A stretch of 23,767 bases of DNA from JAJDNW01 sp039714495 (GCA_039714495.1 JBDLJD010000063.1:1-23767); one strand, 5' to 3'; shown: positions 16,101 to 23,396, numbered from the stretch's first letter. The notes: a model not told the origin generated them from the sequence alone. Program-made: numbers and translations.

Positions 16101-16659
16101 TGGGTGAAAATATGTCTAAAATTCCACCCCGTGCGCAAAAGTCACCGGGCTCCTCAACAATGGCGGTGGACACAAATCCGCCGGAAACAAGCTTTTTAAT
16201 AAGCCCGTCCCGGTCCACCTCTTCCCCTTCGAGCACCAGTTCCGCATAATCCACCAGGGCCCTTTTGGGGATGATTTTTTTCATCACCGCGGCCACCGTG
16301 GTCACCACCACCGGCGGCTTGTCCCGCTGGGTGAGGTGGTACAGCGTACGGATCCTTGTTGCCGCCGTTTCATTGTGGGAAGCCAGGAATTTAAAAGGCA
16401 AAAGATTGTAGGGCGGGAAATAGGCGACGATCCCATCCGGGTCGTTTCTAAAGAAAAACTTCAGATCGCTGCAGAGCTGCTGGGCCATTTTCGTGGAGGA
16501 TGCCACCACCACCACGGGCTTCCGCAATTCGGCATGGATCCGGGAAATCGCGTAGGCTTTGTCGGCCCCTGAAAAACCAATGCTATTCAGAGCCGCCCTT
16601 CTGCCGGGGATCGCCTCCAGAAGCGCGTTCAGTTCAGTTTTTTCTTGATTTTGATGCAT
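13120..16659 (-). CDS. mfd: Transcription-repair coupling factor Mfd
   Basis: The 1179-residue protein is Mfd, a DNA translocase that removes RNA polymerase stalled at lesions and recruits UvrA. The N-terminal UvrB-homology region is followed by the RNA-polymerase-interacting domain around 500-560 (DDLVVHEDHGIGQYKCLE). The helicase core has Walker A GDVGYGKTE (Lys at about 667), DEEQRFG (about 762), LTATPIPRTL, and motif VI-like region QLRGRVGRSEEQAYAY. A C-terminal TRCF domain contains YISDIDQRLTVYRRL. Length is in the normal range. An in-frame TTG at 16665 precedes the ATG at 16659; no strong Shine-Dalgarno is visible for either. The last residues, VNPKAA, come from a dispersed repeat. The gene diverges from tRNA-Thr 46 bp away. 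Confidence 0.97.
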   Translation of the reverse strand: MHQNQEKTELNALLEAIPGRRAALNSIGFSGADKAYAISRIHAELRKPVVVVASSTKMAQQLCSDLKFFFRNDPDGIVAYFPPYNLLPFKFLASHNETAATRIRTLYHLTQRDKPPVVVTTVAAVMKKIIPKRALVDYAELVLEGEEVDRDGLIKKLVSGGFVSTAIVEEPGDFCARGGILDIFSPMYADPFRIELFGDFVESIRFFSAASQRTRENIKEAVVIPAKEVILGEEQKKSVIARIRKQGALQGVPVTEVRRMVERVREEGVFNGIESLLGLVYPGLDTLFEYFSDQTLWVSVDSEALEQCAWEAHEQLMKNYESAMDDGTFVVEPGKMYLDRLEVQEKLAQRRPLAFKTLPVVTDRQRAVGQTEPISFRIEENTLLVNALRNPADREQAVAPLIKWLEEKQKQGYVAAVACATGTQAERLNSLITPYGIQVRTSETFPSWQRDLKGRDGRVYLCRGSVSSGFVWPNEGLAVLTEQEIFGARKRRKKGRKASAARQLLAFEDLKTDDLVVHEDHGIGQYKCLEKMNISGVDNDFILIVYRNGDKLYLPVERMNLIKKYMGVEGAIPVLDKMGGVSWGKVKEKAKKSAEKIAGELLKLYAVRKVRQGFRHLPMESDLREFEAGFLFEETDDQLRAIEDVLNDMRKPSPMDRLVCGDVGYGKTEVAMRAAFVAVFNNKQVAVLVPTTVLAEQHYASFSERFANYPVQVACLSRFRKKGEQKKIIEGLKKGAVDIVIGTHRLLQKDVDFKDLGLFVLDEEQRFGVRHKEKLKRIRNTVDVLALTATPIPRTLHMSLVGVRDVSLIATPPEYRRSIITYICEFDDGIAREAIRKELKRGGQVYFVHNNINTIEKIAGYLKMLVPEVRLDIAHGRMDEKDLEKVMLRFVERDIDLLVCTTIIESGLDIPSANTIIINRADRFGLAQMYQLRGRVGRSEEQAYAYLFIPDESYLGRDAQKRLKVLMEHSDLGAGFQIAMSDLQIRGGGTILGASQSGHIAAVGYDMFLKLMEESIDELKGERYVPQLEPEINMALSAHIPETYISDIDQRLTVYRRLSKMEAATELSGFKKELIDRFGTMPDAAGNLLLKIMLKILARKAGVARLDMVENHLSLQFSEGHQENPAGIVAVITAGGDQFRMTPAHTLTARLVHRGTYGRITQVKNILKDIACHVNPKAA

Positions 16660-16705
16660 AAACAAAGTAGTGCAATCTCACTTTGACCTCAGGGTTACCT
16701 AAGTT

Positions 16706-16781
16706 GCCGATGTAGCTCAGCTGGTAGAGCAGCTGATTCGTAATCAGCAGGTCAGCGGTTCAAGTCCGCTCATCGGCTCCA
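16706..16781 (+). tRNA. tRNA-Thr (anticodon CGT)
   Basis: A complete 76-nt cloverleaf is present. The acceptor stem GCCGATG (16706-16712) pairs with CATCGGC (16771-16777). The D arm is GCTC/GAGC, the anticodon arm GCTGA-TTCGTAA-TCAGC has CGT at 16739-16741, and the T arm is AGCGG-TTCAAGT-CCGCT. The discriminator base is T and the CCA end is encoded (16779-16781). It reads ACG threonine codons. It is followed by an intrinsic terminator and diverges from mfd. Confidence 0.97.
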
Positions 16782-16792
16782 CAACACAATTA

Positions 16793-16828
16793 GGGAAATC
16801 AAGCAGTTACGCCTGATTTCCCTTTTTT
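16793..16828 (+). terminator. Rho-independent terminator of tRNA-Thr
   Basis: GGGAAATCA (16793-16801) pairs with TGATTTCCC (16814-16822) around a 12-nt loop, followed directly by six T residues (16823-16828). It lies 11 nt beyond the tRNA CCA end. Confidence 0.9.
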
Positions 16829-16866
16829 GGTTGCCCATCGTATAGGTTTTTCAGGTATTTTCAACT

Positions 16867-16992
16867 TAAAACAACATGACAAAATAGACATCATTCTTGG
16901 AATTTACCTGTGGGCAAATCCAGAAAATGATGCTATCGGTATGATATCGGATATTATTACAGCACATTATCTATTCTTTTGCACAATGTTTA
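16867..16992. mobile_element. MITE-like element, copy 2 (126 bp)
   Basis: The left end TAAAACAACATGACAAAATA and the right end (16970-16992), whose complement begins TAAACATTGTGCAAAAGAAT, are inverted. Both match the ends of the 159-bp element at 23397-23555. Internal words shared by both copies are AATAGACA, ACCTGTG near the left and CACATTATCTATTC near the right. It has no coding capacity and lies just downstream of the tRNA-Thr terminator. A non-autonomous element mobilised in trans is an inference. Confidence 0.6.
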
Positions 16993-17075
16993 TGCAACCT
17001 TTTCAAGCGAACTCGAGTACAGCCGTATTGAATTTCTTGTTGCCTTTCAAGGGGATAAGCCCGTAGGATATTCTC

Positions 17076-17762
17076 ATGCTGGATAAAAATTCCCATTACC
17101 ATCTTTTATGTAATCAGCGGTTGAGGCAAAACATCCGTACCAATCTGGAACATTTTGCCGTGCAGTCCCATGACAGCGACAATGTAAAACAGGCGGCCGT
17201 GGCCATAACCATTGTGGATGCCGGGCATGGGGCCGCTATTTACAGCCTGCCCGCGTTTGAAGAGCCGCAAGAGGATGCTGCCCTGGTGCTGACGCGCAGA
17301 TCATCGCGGTTGAAAAATCATGCCGGGCAGTGGGCCTTTCCCGGCGGGCATATGGAGGATGGGGAGAAACCCGAGGACACGGCCCTGCGGGAACTTCATG
17401 AGGAGGTAGGCCTGAAATTGCCCCATACGCGTGTCCTGGGGCGCCTGGATGATTTTACCACACGGTCGGGTTTTGTCATCACACCGGTTGTGGTCTGGGG
17501 CGGAAACAACGCGAAATTGTCGCCAAACCCTGCCGAAGTCCAGTCCATCCACCGGATTCCCATTGCCGAATTCCTGCGTGAGGACGCACCCATCCTCGAG
17601 GATAATCCCCAAGGGGAGCACCCCATCCTCCTCATGCCGGTGGGTGACAACTGGATCGCAGCCCCTACGGCCGCTTTGATCTACCAGTTCAGGGAGGTCG
17701 CTGTGTACGGCAGAGCAACACGCGTGGCCCATTTTGAGCAACCGGCTTTTGCCTGGAAATGA
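17076..17762 (+). CDS. Nudix hydrolase, CoA pyrophosphatase (NudL/YeaB)-like
   Basis: A 228-residue Nudix enzyme. The complete Nudix box runs from G91 to L113 as GHMEDGE, seven residues, then RELHEEVGL, with the metal-binding glutamates present. Immediately before it, VLTRRSSRLKNHAGQWAFPGG (about 71-91) matches the NuCoA signature LLTxRSxxLxxHxGQxxFPGG. This signature is characteristic of enzymes that split coenzyme A or its derivatives into adenosine 3',5'-bisphosphate and phosphopantetheine. The start ATG at 17076 has AGGA about 8 nt upstream. It is monocistronic between a MITE-like element and a long palindrome that includes its stop codon. The N-terminal 40 residues are not conserved-looking. 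Confidence 0.88.
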   Translation: MLDKNSHYHLLCNQRLRQNIRTNLEHFAVQSHDSDNVKQAAVAITIVDAGHGAAIYSLPAFEEPQEDAALVLTRRSSRLKNHAGQWAFPGGHMEDGEKPEDTALRELHEEVGLKLPHTRVLGRLDDFTTRSGFVITPVVVWGGNNAKLSPNPAEVQSIHRIPIAEFLREDAPILEDNPQGEHPILLMPVGDNWIAAPTAALIYQFREVAVYGRATRVAHFEQPAFAWK

Positions 17763-17808
17763 TAGAATCTGTATGTGGGCGCAATGCGCCCACATACAGA
17801 TTCTATCA
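17760..17808. repeat. 24-bp perfect inverted repeat including the Nudix stop codon
   Basis: The arm TGATAGAATCTGTATGTGGG continues with CGCA (17760-17783). It is repeated exactly in reverse complement at 17785-17808, with only one base between. The TGA stop of the Nudix gene is the first codon of the left arm. There is no T-tract after it, so it is not a classical terminator, although a stem this long would protect or end the transcript. It is followed at 17815 by the GCGGC-GCCGC mini-hairpin. Confidence 0.9.
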
Positions 17809-17814
17809 TGTGAC

Positions 17815-17827
17815 GCGGCTTCGCCGC
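17815..17827. repeat. GCGGC-N3-GCCGC mini-hairpin, copy 2
   Basis: GCGGC-TTC-GCCGC lies 6 nt beyond the long palindrome, in a context nearly identical to 815-827 (ACGCGGCT...CGCCGCTA). A UUCG-type loop would make it very stable in RNA. Confidence 0.55.
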
Positions 17828-17926
17828 TAGACCATTATTTATTGGCGTTTTTATCTTTTGGTGCTTTCGTGATAAAGAGATCATCTGCATCTCTGAATAA
17901 TCTGAATAGGAAAGAGAGATAAGCCA

Positions 17927-19843
17927 TTGAAGAAGAAAATTCTCGTTGTTGATGATAACCGCCTGCTCCGAAAGTTTCTCTCCACCCACCTGGAACGTGC
18001 CGGCCACCAGGTGCGTACGGCCGAGGACGGGTTTGCGGCCCTGGACGTTCTTTCTGATTTTGCACCCGACGTCATGTTTGTTGACCTGTTCATGCCCAAA
18101 ATCGACGGTGACCGGCTCTGCCAGATCGTACGGTCCAGGGATGATCTCAAGGATTGCTACCTGGTGATCCTTTCTGCCGGCATCGCCGAAACCGGAAAGG
18201 ACTACACCAAAATTGGCGCCAATGCCTGCATCGCCAAGGGTTCTTTCAGCAATATGGCAAAAAATGTCCTTGCTGCGGTCAACGATTCGGACAAGCCCGC
18301 CCCAAAGGACCAGCCAAGGCCGATTATCGGCTTGGATGCAGTCTATTCCAGGCAGTTGACCAAAGAGCTGATATCACGCAACCAGCACTTGGAAACGATT
18401 CTTGAAAGCATGGCCGAAGGTTTCCTGGAAGTTTTTTCCGACCGGGTTGTCTATGCCAACGAAGCCGCTGTCAAGATGCTGGAGGTGAGTCTCGAAAACC
18501 TGCTGTATGCCTACCCGCCCGACCTCTTCGAAGACAAGGCCAAACAGCACGTGGAAAAACTGATCGACCCCCAGGGAAAAACAGTCCCCAATAAAAACAC
18601 CCCCTTTGACCTCCACAGCCTCAAGGTGACCATTAAAAGCTACCCCGTCGAGGGTGAATCCTCAACCTCCATCCTTATCCTTTCCGACGTCACCGAACAG
18701 AAACGGCTGGAGGAAAAGCTCCAGCAGGCCAAAAAAATGGAAGCGGTGGGAACCCTCGCCGGAGGCGTTGCCCATGACTTCAACAACCTGCTCATGGGTG
18801 TTCAGGGCAATATTTCATTGATGATGCTCGACCTCAAACCAGGCGATCCCAATTTTGAGGAAGTGGCCAGCATCGAACGGTGCGTGGACAGTGCGGCTAA
18901 ATTGACCAAACAACTGCTGGGGTTTGCCCGCGGCGGCAAGTATGTGGTCAAAGCCACCAGCCTCAACGACATGATCCGTAAACTCAAGAGGATGTTTGAA
19001 AGGACCAACAAGCACGTCGGTTTCCATGAAAAATACCAGGAAGACCTCTGGTCCGTGGAAGTGGACCAGGGCCAAATCGAGCAGGTTATCATGAACCTGT
19101 TTCTGAACGCCTGCCAGGCCATGCCGCAGAGAGGCGAGCTTAAGGTAATAACGGAGAATGTCGCTCTGGATCTGGCCTTTGTTAAAAACTTTGATGTAAC
19201 ACCAGGCAATTATGTCAAAATATCAGTGGGTGACACCGGATACGGTATGGATCCCGAAGTTCAGCAGCGGATTTTCGAACCGTTTTTTACCACTAAAGAT
19301 GTGGGTGAGGGTACCGGCATGGGCCTCGCGTCGGCCTTCGGGATTGTAAAAAATCACAATGGGATCATCGAATGTCTCAGCACCAAGGGCAAGGGCAGCA
19401 CCTTCAACGTTTTTCTACCGGCTTCCCGGCGGGAAGATCAAAAAGCTGCCGGGTCCGGGAGTGAACTGCTCAAGGGCACAGAAACCATCCTGCTGGTGGA
19501 CGACGAGGACATTATCATCAAAGTCGATCGAAAGCTTCTCAAACAACTGGGCTACAAAGTGTTGATCGCCAAAAACGGGTTGGCTGCACTGAAAATTTTC
19601 ACGGCCCGCCACCAGCACATCGACATGGTCCTTTTGGACATCATCATGCCCGATATGGGGGGCGAAAAGGTGTACGCCCGGATGAAAAGCTTGAAACCGG
19701 ATGTCAAGGTTCTTGTGTCCAGCGGCTACAGCATCGACTGGCAAGCCCGAAAGATGTTAGAAAACGGATGCAGCGGTTTTATCCAGAAGCCCTTTAAAAT
19801 GCAACAGCTCGCCTTGCAGATAAGGGAAATTTTAACATCCTAA
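17927..19843 (+). CDS. Hybrid sensor histidine kinase (REC-PAS-HisKA-HATPase-REC)
   Basis: A 638-residue soluble two-component hybrid kinase with no membrane segment. Order: N-terminal receiver (1-120; VVDDN, phospho-acceptor Asp53 in FVDLFMP, Lys in IAKGSF); a PAS-like domain (about 145-265; VVYANEAAVKML); HisKA with EAVGTLAGGVAHDFNNLL (His283); HATPase_c with Asn390/Asn394 (MNLFLNACQAM), Asp436 in GDTGYGMD and GTGMGLA; and a C-terminal receiver (about 515-638; LLVDDED, Asp571 in LLDIIMP, Lys in IQKPF). All phosphotransfer residues are present. It starts with TTG at 17927, preceded by GAGAG 8 nt away, so translation may be weak. No response regulator or transcription factor gene is adjacent, so it is an orphan whose signal and output are unknown. 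Confidence 0.92.
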   Translation: MKKKILVVDDNRLLRKFLSTHLERAGHQVRTAEDGFAALDVLSDFAPDVMFVDLFMPKIDGDRLCQIVRSRDDLKDCYLVILSAGIAETGKDYTKIGANACIAKGSFSNMAKNVLAAVNDSDKPAPKDQPRPIIGLDAVYSRQLTKELISRNQHLETILESMAEGFLEVFSDRVVYANEAAVKMLEVSLENLLYAYPPDLFEDKAKQHVEKLIDPQGKTVPNKNTPFDLHSLKVTIKSYPVEGESSTSILILSDVTEQKRLEEKLQQAKKMEAVGTLAGGVAHDFNNLLMGVQGNISLMMLDLKPGDPNFEEVASIERCVDSAAKLTKQLLGFARGGKYVVKATSLNDMIRKLKRMFERTNKHVGFHEKYQEDLWSVEVDQGQIEQVIMNLFLNACQAMPQRGELKVITENVALDLAFVKNFDVTPGNYVKISVGDTGYGMDPEVQQRIFEPFFTTKDVGEGTGMGLASAFGIVKNHNGIIECLSTKGKGSTFNVFLPASRREDQKAAGSGSELLKGTETILLVDDEDIIIKVDRKLLKQLGYKVLIAKNGLAALKIFTARHQHIDMVLLDIIMPDMGGEKVYARMKSLKPDVKVLVSSGYSIDWQARKMLENGCSGFIQKPFKMQQLALQIREILTS

Positions 19844-19869
19844 ACTGATCGTTTCAGCGTAGGAACATC

Positions 19870-19898
19870 TTGACATTGACTTAAAATCCGTATATATT
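19870..19898 (+). promoter_or_regulatory. Near-consensus sigma-70 promoter for the small ORF/ihfA
   Basis: A perfect -35 hexamer TTGACA (19870-19875) is followed after exactly 17 bp by TATATT (19893-19898). It lies about 100 bp before the small acidic ORF and 300 bp before ihfA, in the same direction. It is the best promoter match in the window. Confidence 0.75.
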
Positions 19899-19997
19899 AG
19901 ATACTTACGTTAAATGCATACCAACTGCCTTGAATTTGTCAGGTAAATAGAAACACGTTTAGATTGGCCGAACGCTAGCATGCCACAGGATGGAACG

Positions 19998-20138
19998 ATG
20001 CAGGATCAGGAAGAAAAAAAAATCAGCGCCGACATGGAAGAAATCATAAAGAACATAGATTCGATCATTGATAAAATCAACCACCAGGACCCAGGCAGAT
20101 CTGAAGAGATGCAGCAGAATGAAGACCTGCCCGCATAG
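19998..20138 (+). CDS. Small acidic helical protein, unknown function
   Basis: This short reading frame encodes 46 residues beginning MQDQEEKKISADMEEII. It is rich in Glu, Asp, Lys and Gln, with a central amphipathic helix pattern (MEEIIKNIDSIIDKI) and a hydrophilic tail ending NEDLPA. ATG at 19998 is chosen because AGGA lies 7 nt upstream. An in-frame ATG at 19980 would add six residues without a ribosome-binding site. It lies between the near-consensus promoter and ihfA, 65 bp before the ihfA start, so the two are probably co-transcribed. I do not recognise a family. A short coiled-coil or partner-binding peptide is possible. The ribosome-binding site, promoter and compact placement are the evidence that it is real. 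Confidence 0.5.
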   Translation: MQDQEEKKISADMEEIIKNIDSIIDKINHQDPGRSEEMQQNEDLPA

Positions 20139-20203
20139 ATGAGCGGGTTACAGCTAAGCCGCCCCTGGCTGTGACACGGAAACCATCGACCTTAGGAGGC
20201 ACC

Positions 20204-20482
20204 ATGGCGTTAACCAAAAGCGACATAGTAGCAAAAGTTCACGAACTGGGGTTTACGAAAAAGAAAGCGGTGGACACCGTCGAGTCTCTGTTGGAGATTA
20301 TCAAAAGCACGCTGGCGAAAGGGGATGACGTCCTCGTGTCCGGTTTCGGAAAATTCTGTATCAAGGATAAAAAACAGCGGCGCGGCCGAAACCCTGCCAC
20401 CGGGTCGGACCTCATCCTCAGGGAAAGAAAGGTCGTCACCTTCAAATGCTCCGGCAAACTGAGGGACAGGATCAACATCTGA
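20204..20482 (+). CDS. ihfA: Integration host factor alpha subunit (HU/IHF family)
   Basis: A 92-residue DNA-bending protein. It begins MALTKSDIVAKVHELGFTKK, as IHF-alpha proteins do. The body shows VLVSGFGKF (the GFG turn), the DNA-binding beta-arm RRGRNPATGSDL with the minor-groove Pro, and the terminal RKVVTFKCSGKLRDRI. The ATG at 20204 has an ideal Shine-Dalgarno (AGGAGG, 4 nt). An upstream in-frame ATG at 20171 is rejected because it lies before that site. Alpha and beta IHF subunits and HU are hard to separate by eye. The MALTKxD start, KKxAxxxVE and RNPxTG favour IHF-alpha. It is convergent with acnA, with only 36 bp between stops and no obvious terminator hairpin. Confidence 0.9.
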   Translation: MALTKSDIVAKVHELGFTKKKAVDTVESLLEIIKSTLAKGDDVLVSGFGKFCIKDKKQRRGRNPATGSDLILRERKVVTFKCSGKLRDRINI

Positions 20483-20518
20483 GCGTCGACCCTCCCCTGC
20501 AGAAGCCGAACAATTTTT

Positions 20519-23203
20519 CTAGGCCATGATCTGCCTTAAAACATAGGGCAGGATGCCGCCATGCTCAAAGTAGGCCACATCCACGGCCGTATCCAGCCGG
20601 GCAGTCACTTCAAAAGCCACTTCGGATGCATCATCCTTCACCGCTCTGACTTTCAGCGTTTTTCTGGGCGCCATGTCCCCTATCCCTTCCACAAAATAGG
20701 TTTCCGAACCATCGAGCCCCAGGGTCTCCCAGCTCTCGCCATCTGAAAAAACAAGCGGCAGGACCCCCATACCGACCAGATTGCTGCGGTGAATGCGCTC
20801 GAATGATCGGGCAATGACCACCTTAACACCGAGTAAATTGCTCCCTTTGGCCGCCCAGTCCCGGGAAGAACCGGTTCCGTATTCCCTGCCCCCCAGCACC
20901 ACCAGCGGCTTGCCTTCCCGGCCATATTGCATGGCGGCATCGTACACAAACATCTCTTCCCTTCCGGGAAATTTGCGTGTGTAGCTGCCTTCCCTGGGAT
21001 GGACCAGGCTGTTCTTTATGCGGATATTGCCGAACGTCCCCCGCATCATGACTTCATGGTTGCCCCGGCGGCTGCCGTAGGAATTAAAGTCTTGCGGCCT
21101 TACCCCTTGCGCCGTTAGGTATTGCCCAGCCGGGTACGCCTCTGGTATGGCCCCTGCGGGTGAAATGTGGTCTGTAGTGACCGAATCACTCAGGACCAAA
21201 AGGGCGCAGCCGTTTTCCAGTCTCGCGGGCTTTTCCAGCTGCAGGCTGAATTTATCAAAATAGGGGGGATTCTTGATATACGTCGATTCTGCTTTCCATT
21301 GAAACGTGGTACTCTCAGTAACAGTAAGACTTTCCCAAAAATGGTCGCCCCTGAAAATATCGTCGTAGGCCTTTTTATAGGACTCCGGAACAATGTGCTC
21401 GGCCACCATTTTTTCGATGTCAGCGGAATCAGGCCAGACATCCTTGAGCAGTACCGGCGCCCCTTCAGAATCCACTCCTATGGGGTCCTTATCCAGATTC
21501 AAATCCACTCGCCCGGCCAACGCATAAGCAATCACGAGCATGGGGGATGCCAGGAAGTTGGCCTTGATGCGCTGGTGAATCCTGGCCTCGAAATTGCGGT
21601 TCCCGGACAGAACCGCGGCCACGGTCAGATTTTTCTGCACGATGGCATCATCTATTCCGGGATCGAGGGGCCCGCTGTTGCCGATGCAGGTGGTGCAGCC
21701 AAAAGCGGCCAGATGAAATCCGAGTGCTTCCAGACTGGGCATCAGGCCTGCGGCAGTCAAGTAGTCGTGGACGACCTTTGAACCGGGCGCCAGGGATGTC
21801 TTCACATAAGCTGGAACTTTCAGCCCTTTGGCCACGGCTTTCTTGGCCAGCAAACCTGCCCCTAACATCACAAAGGGGTTCGAGGTATTGGTGCAGGAGG
21901 TAATAGCGGCAATCACCACGCTGCCGTTGCCGATCTTTTCTTCCTTCTCTCCAATGGCTACAGGGATGTCTTTGGCACAGACCTGATCAGATGAGGGTGA
22001 ACCGGCATCACCCGCTTTGCTGCAGATAGCGTGAAAGGATTCTTTCAACGCGCTCACTGCAATCCTGTCCTGCGGCCGGACAGGTCCGCTCACCGCAGGT
22101 TCGATAGTGGAAAGATCAAGATCTACGACTTCGCTGTATTCAGGTTCCTCCTCTGCATTGTAAAACAGGCCGGTTTCCCGGGCATAGCGTTCCACGACGC
22201 CCGCCTGCTCGGCGCGGTTGGTCATTTCAAGATAGCGGATTGTTTTTTCATCGATGGGAAAGAACCCCATGGTGGCGCCATATTCCGGGGACATGTTGGC
22301 AACGGTGGCCCTGTCGGTCAGCGTAAGGCTCTGCATGCCGCTGCCGAAGAATTCCACAAACTTCTCGACCACGCGTTTCTCACGCAACACTTCTGTCACG
22401 GTCAACACCAGGTCGGTGGCTGTCACGCCGGGTCGCAGCGTTCCGGTCATTCGAACCCCCACGACTTCCGGTATGGACATGTAGTATGGCTGCCCCAGCA
22501 TGACCGCTTCGGCCTCTATACCGCCGACCCCCCACCCCATGATCCCCAGGCTGTTGATCATGGTAGTATGGCTGTCCGTTCCCACCAGCGTATCCGGGTA
22601 GGCAATCCATCCATCTTCGGTCTTTTCCTGCATCACCACCCTGCCCAGATATTCCAGGTTGACCTGGTGGCAGATGCCGGAATTGGGTGGCACCACCTTG
22701 AAATTGTCAAAACTTTTCTGGGCCCACTTGAGGAGTTCATACCGCTCCTGGTTGCGCTCATACTCCTTGGCCACGTTCTTTTCCAGAGCATCCGAGCTGG
22801 CAAAATAATCTACCTGCACGGAGTGATCCACAATGAGTTCCACCGGCACCAGCGGGTTGATCAGACCTGGATCACCACCCAGTTTTTTCACGGCATCCCG
22901 CATGGCCGCCAAATCCACAACCGCGGGGACGCCGGTGAAGTCCTGCATCAGCACCCGTGCAGGATGATGGGGGATTTCAACCGGTTCGCTATAGTGCTTT
23001 TGCCATCCGGCGATATTGCGCAAATCTTTCTCTAGGACGACTTCATTGTCCAGCTTTCTCAGCAAATTCTCCACCAGAATTTTGATGGAGTAGGGCAGGC
23101 GCTGAATATCGGCAATCCCTTGTTTCTCCAAAAGCGTGATATCGACAATATTCAGCCGCTTGCTTCCGACCTCTATCTGTCTTACGAATGACTCGGCCTT
23201 CAT
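20519..23203 (-). CDS. acnA: Aconitate hydratase A
   Basis: An 894-residue aconitase of the AcnA/IRP1 type, interconverting citrate and isocitrate. The three [4Fe-4S] cysteine ligands are visible: C437 in ITSCTNTSNP, and C503 and C506 in GCTTCIGNSGPLDP, with the same spacing as Escherichia coli AcnA. Other signatures are RVLMQDFTGVPAVVDLAAMR (83-102), GTDSHTTMINSLGIMGWGVG (about 208-227) and, in the C-terminal swivel domain, NSYGSRRGNHEVMMRGTF and GGREYGTGSSRDWAAKG with the substrate-binding SSRD. Length is normal. ATG at 23203 has AGGGG about 9 nt upstream. The 365-bp region upstream is filled with hairpin and MITE-like repeats. In sulfate reducers it could serve an oxidative or a biosynthetic TCA branch; the sequence does not say which. 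Confidence 0.97.
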   Translation of the reverse strand: MKAESFVRQIEVGSKRLNIVDITLLEKQGIADIQRLPYSIKILVENLLRKLDNEVVLEKDLRNIAGWQKHYSEPVEIPHHPARVLMQDFTGVPAVVDLAAMRDAVKKLGGDPGLINPLVPVELIVDHSVQVDYFASSDALEKNVAKEYERNQERYELLKWAQKSFDNFKVVPPNSGICHQVNLEYLGRVVMQEKTEDGWIAYPDTLVGTDSHTTMINSLGIMGWGVGGIEAEAVMLGQPYYMSIPEVVGVRMTGTLRPGVTATDLVLTVTEVLREKRVVEKFVEFFGSGMQSLTLTDRATVANMSPEYGATMGFFPIDEKTIRYLEMTNRAEQAGVVERYARETGLFYNAEEEPEYSEVVDLDLSTIEPAVSGPVRPQDRIAVSALKESFHAICSKAGDAGSPSSDQVCAKDIPVAIGEKEEKIGNGSVVIAAITSCTNTSNPFVMLGAGLLAKKAVAKGLKVPAYVKTSLAPGSKVVHDYLTAAGLMPSLEALGFHLAAFGCTTCIGNSGPLDPGIDDAIVQKNLTVAAVLSGNRNFEARIHQRIKANFLASPMLVIAYALAGRVDLNLDKDPIGVDSEGAPVLLKDVWPDSADIEKMVAEHIVPESYKKAYDDIFRGDHFWESLTVTESTTFQWKAESTYIKNPPYFDKFSLQLEKPARLENGCALLVLSDSVTTDHISPAGAIPEAYPAGQYLTAQGVRPQDFNSYGSRRGNHEVMMRGTFGNIRIKNSLVHPREGSYTRKFPGREEMFVYDAAMQYGREGKPLVVLGGREYGTGSSRDWAAKGSNLLGVKVVIARSFERIHRSNLVGMGVLPLVFSDGESWETLGLDGSETYFVEGIGDMAPRKTLKVRAVKDDASEVAFEVTARLDTAVDVAYFEHGGILPYVLRQIMA

Positions 23204-23288
23204 TGTAAAAACCCCTTAATTAACTATTTTCCAGATCTTGCACGCGTCCGAGGATTTCATACTTCATGCATGATTCACCCCAATACTG

Positions 23289-23389
23289 CAAAAGTCTGAG
23301 GGTTTCAGAGTCAAGGCGTCTGAGGGTGAAGTCGTAGTTCTTTACTTCGAACCCTCTGCAACGCAGAATCTGAAACCCTCAGGCTTTCC
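23289..23389. repeat. Long imperfect stem-loop repeat upstream of acnA
   Basis: CTGAGGGTTTCAGA (23296-23309) and its exact complement (23369-23382) enclose a second imperfect stem (AGGGTGAAGT near 23323, ACTTCGAACCCT near 23344). The whole 95-nt segment can fold as one hairpin. One arm with its junction to the neighbouring element recurs upstream of glyQ (7393-7440). Confidence 0.75.
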
Positions 23390-23396
23390 CGAAGGG

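Noticed and set aside
13120..16659. Possible divergent helicase instead of Mfd
   Set aside because: Full UvrB-like, RNA-polymerase-interacting, RecG-like helicase and TRCF domains are present at normal length.
16827..17066. 79-codon plus-strand open frame between tRNA-Thr and the Nudix gene
   Set aside because: It spans the MITE-like element and both its inverted ends, has no ribosome-binding site, and starts inside the tRNA terminator region.
17760..17808. Simple intrinsic terminator for the Nudix gene
   Set aside because: The palindrome includes the stop codon and lacks a following T-tract. Its 24-bp perfect arms exceed usual terminators. It is kept as a repeat, with termination only a possibility.
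19998..20138. Small ORF as Pup or UBact ubiquitin-like modifier
   Set aside because: It is acidic and of roughly similar size, but it ends DLPA rather than the required GGQ/GGE-like terminus, and no proteasome or ligase genes are nearby.
20171..20203. Upstream ATG extending ihfA by 11 residues
   Set aside because: The ideal Shine-Dalgarno AGGAGG lies downstream of it and directly before the ATG at 20204, where the conserved MALTKxD start begins.
22031..23035. 334-codon open frame antisense to acnA
   Set aside because: It lies wholly over conserved aconitase sequence. The translation shows only the His/Gly-rich composition expected of a reverse-strand shadow.
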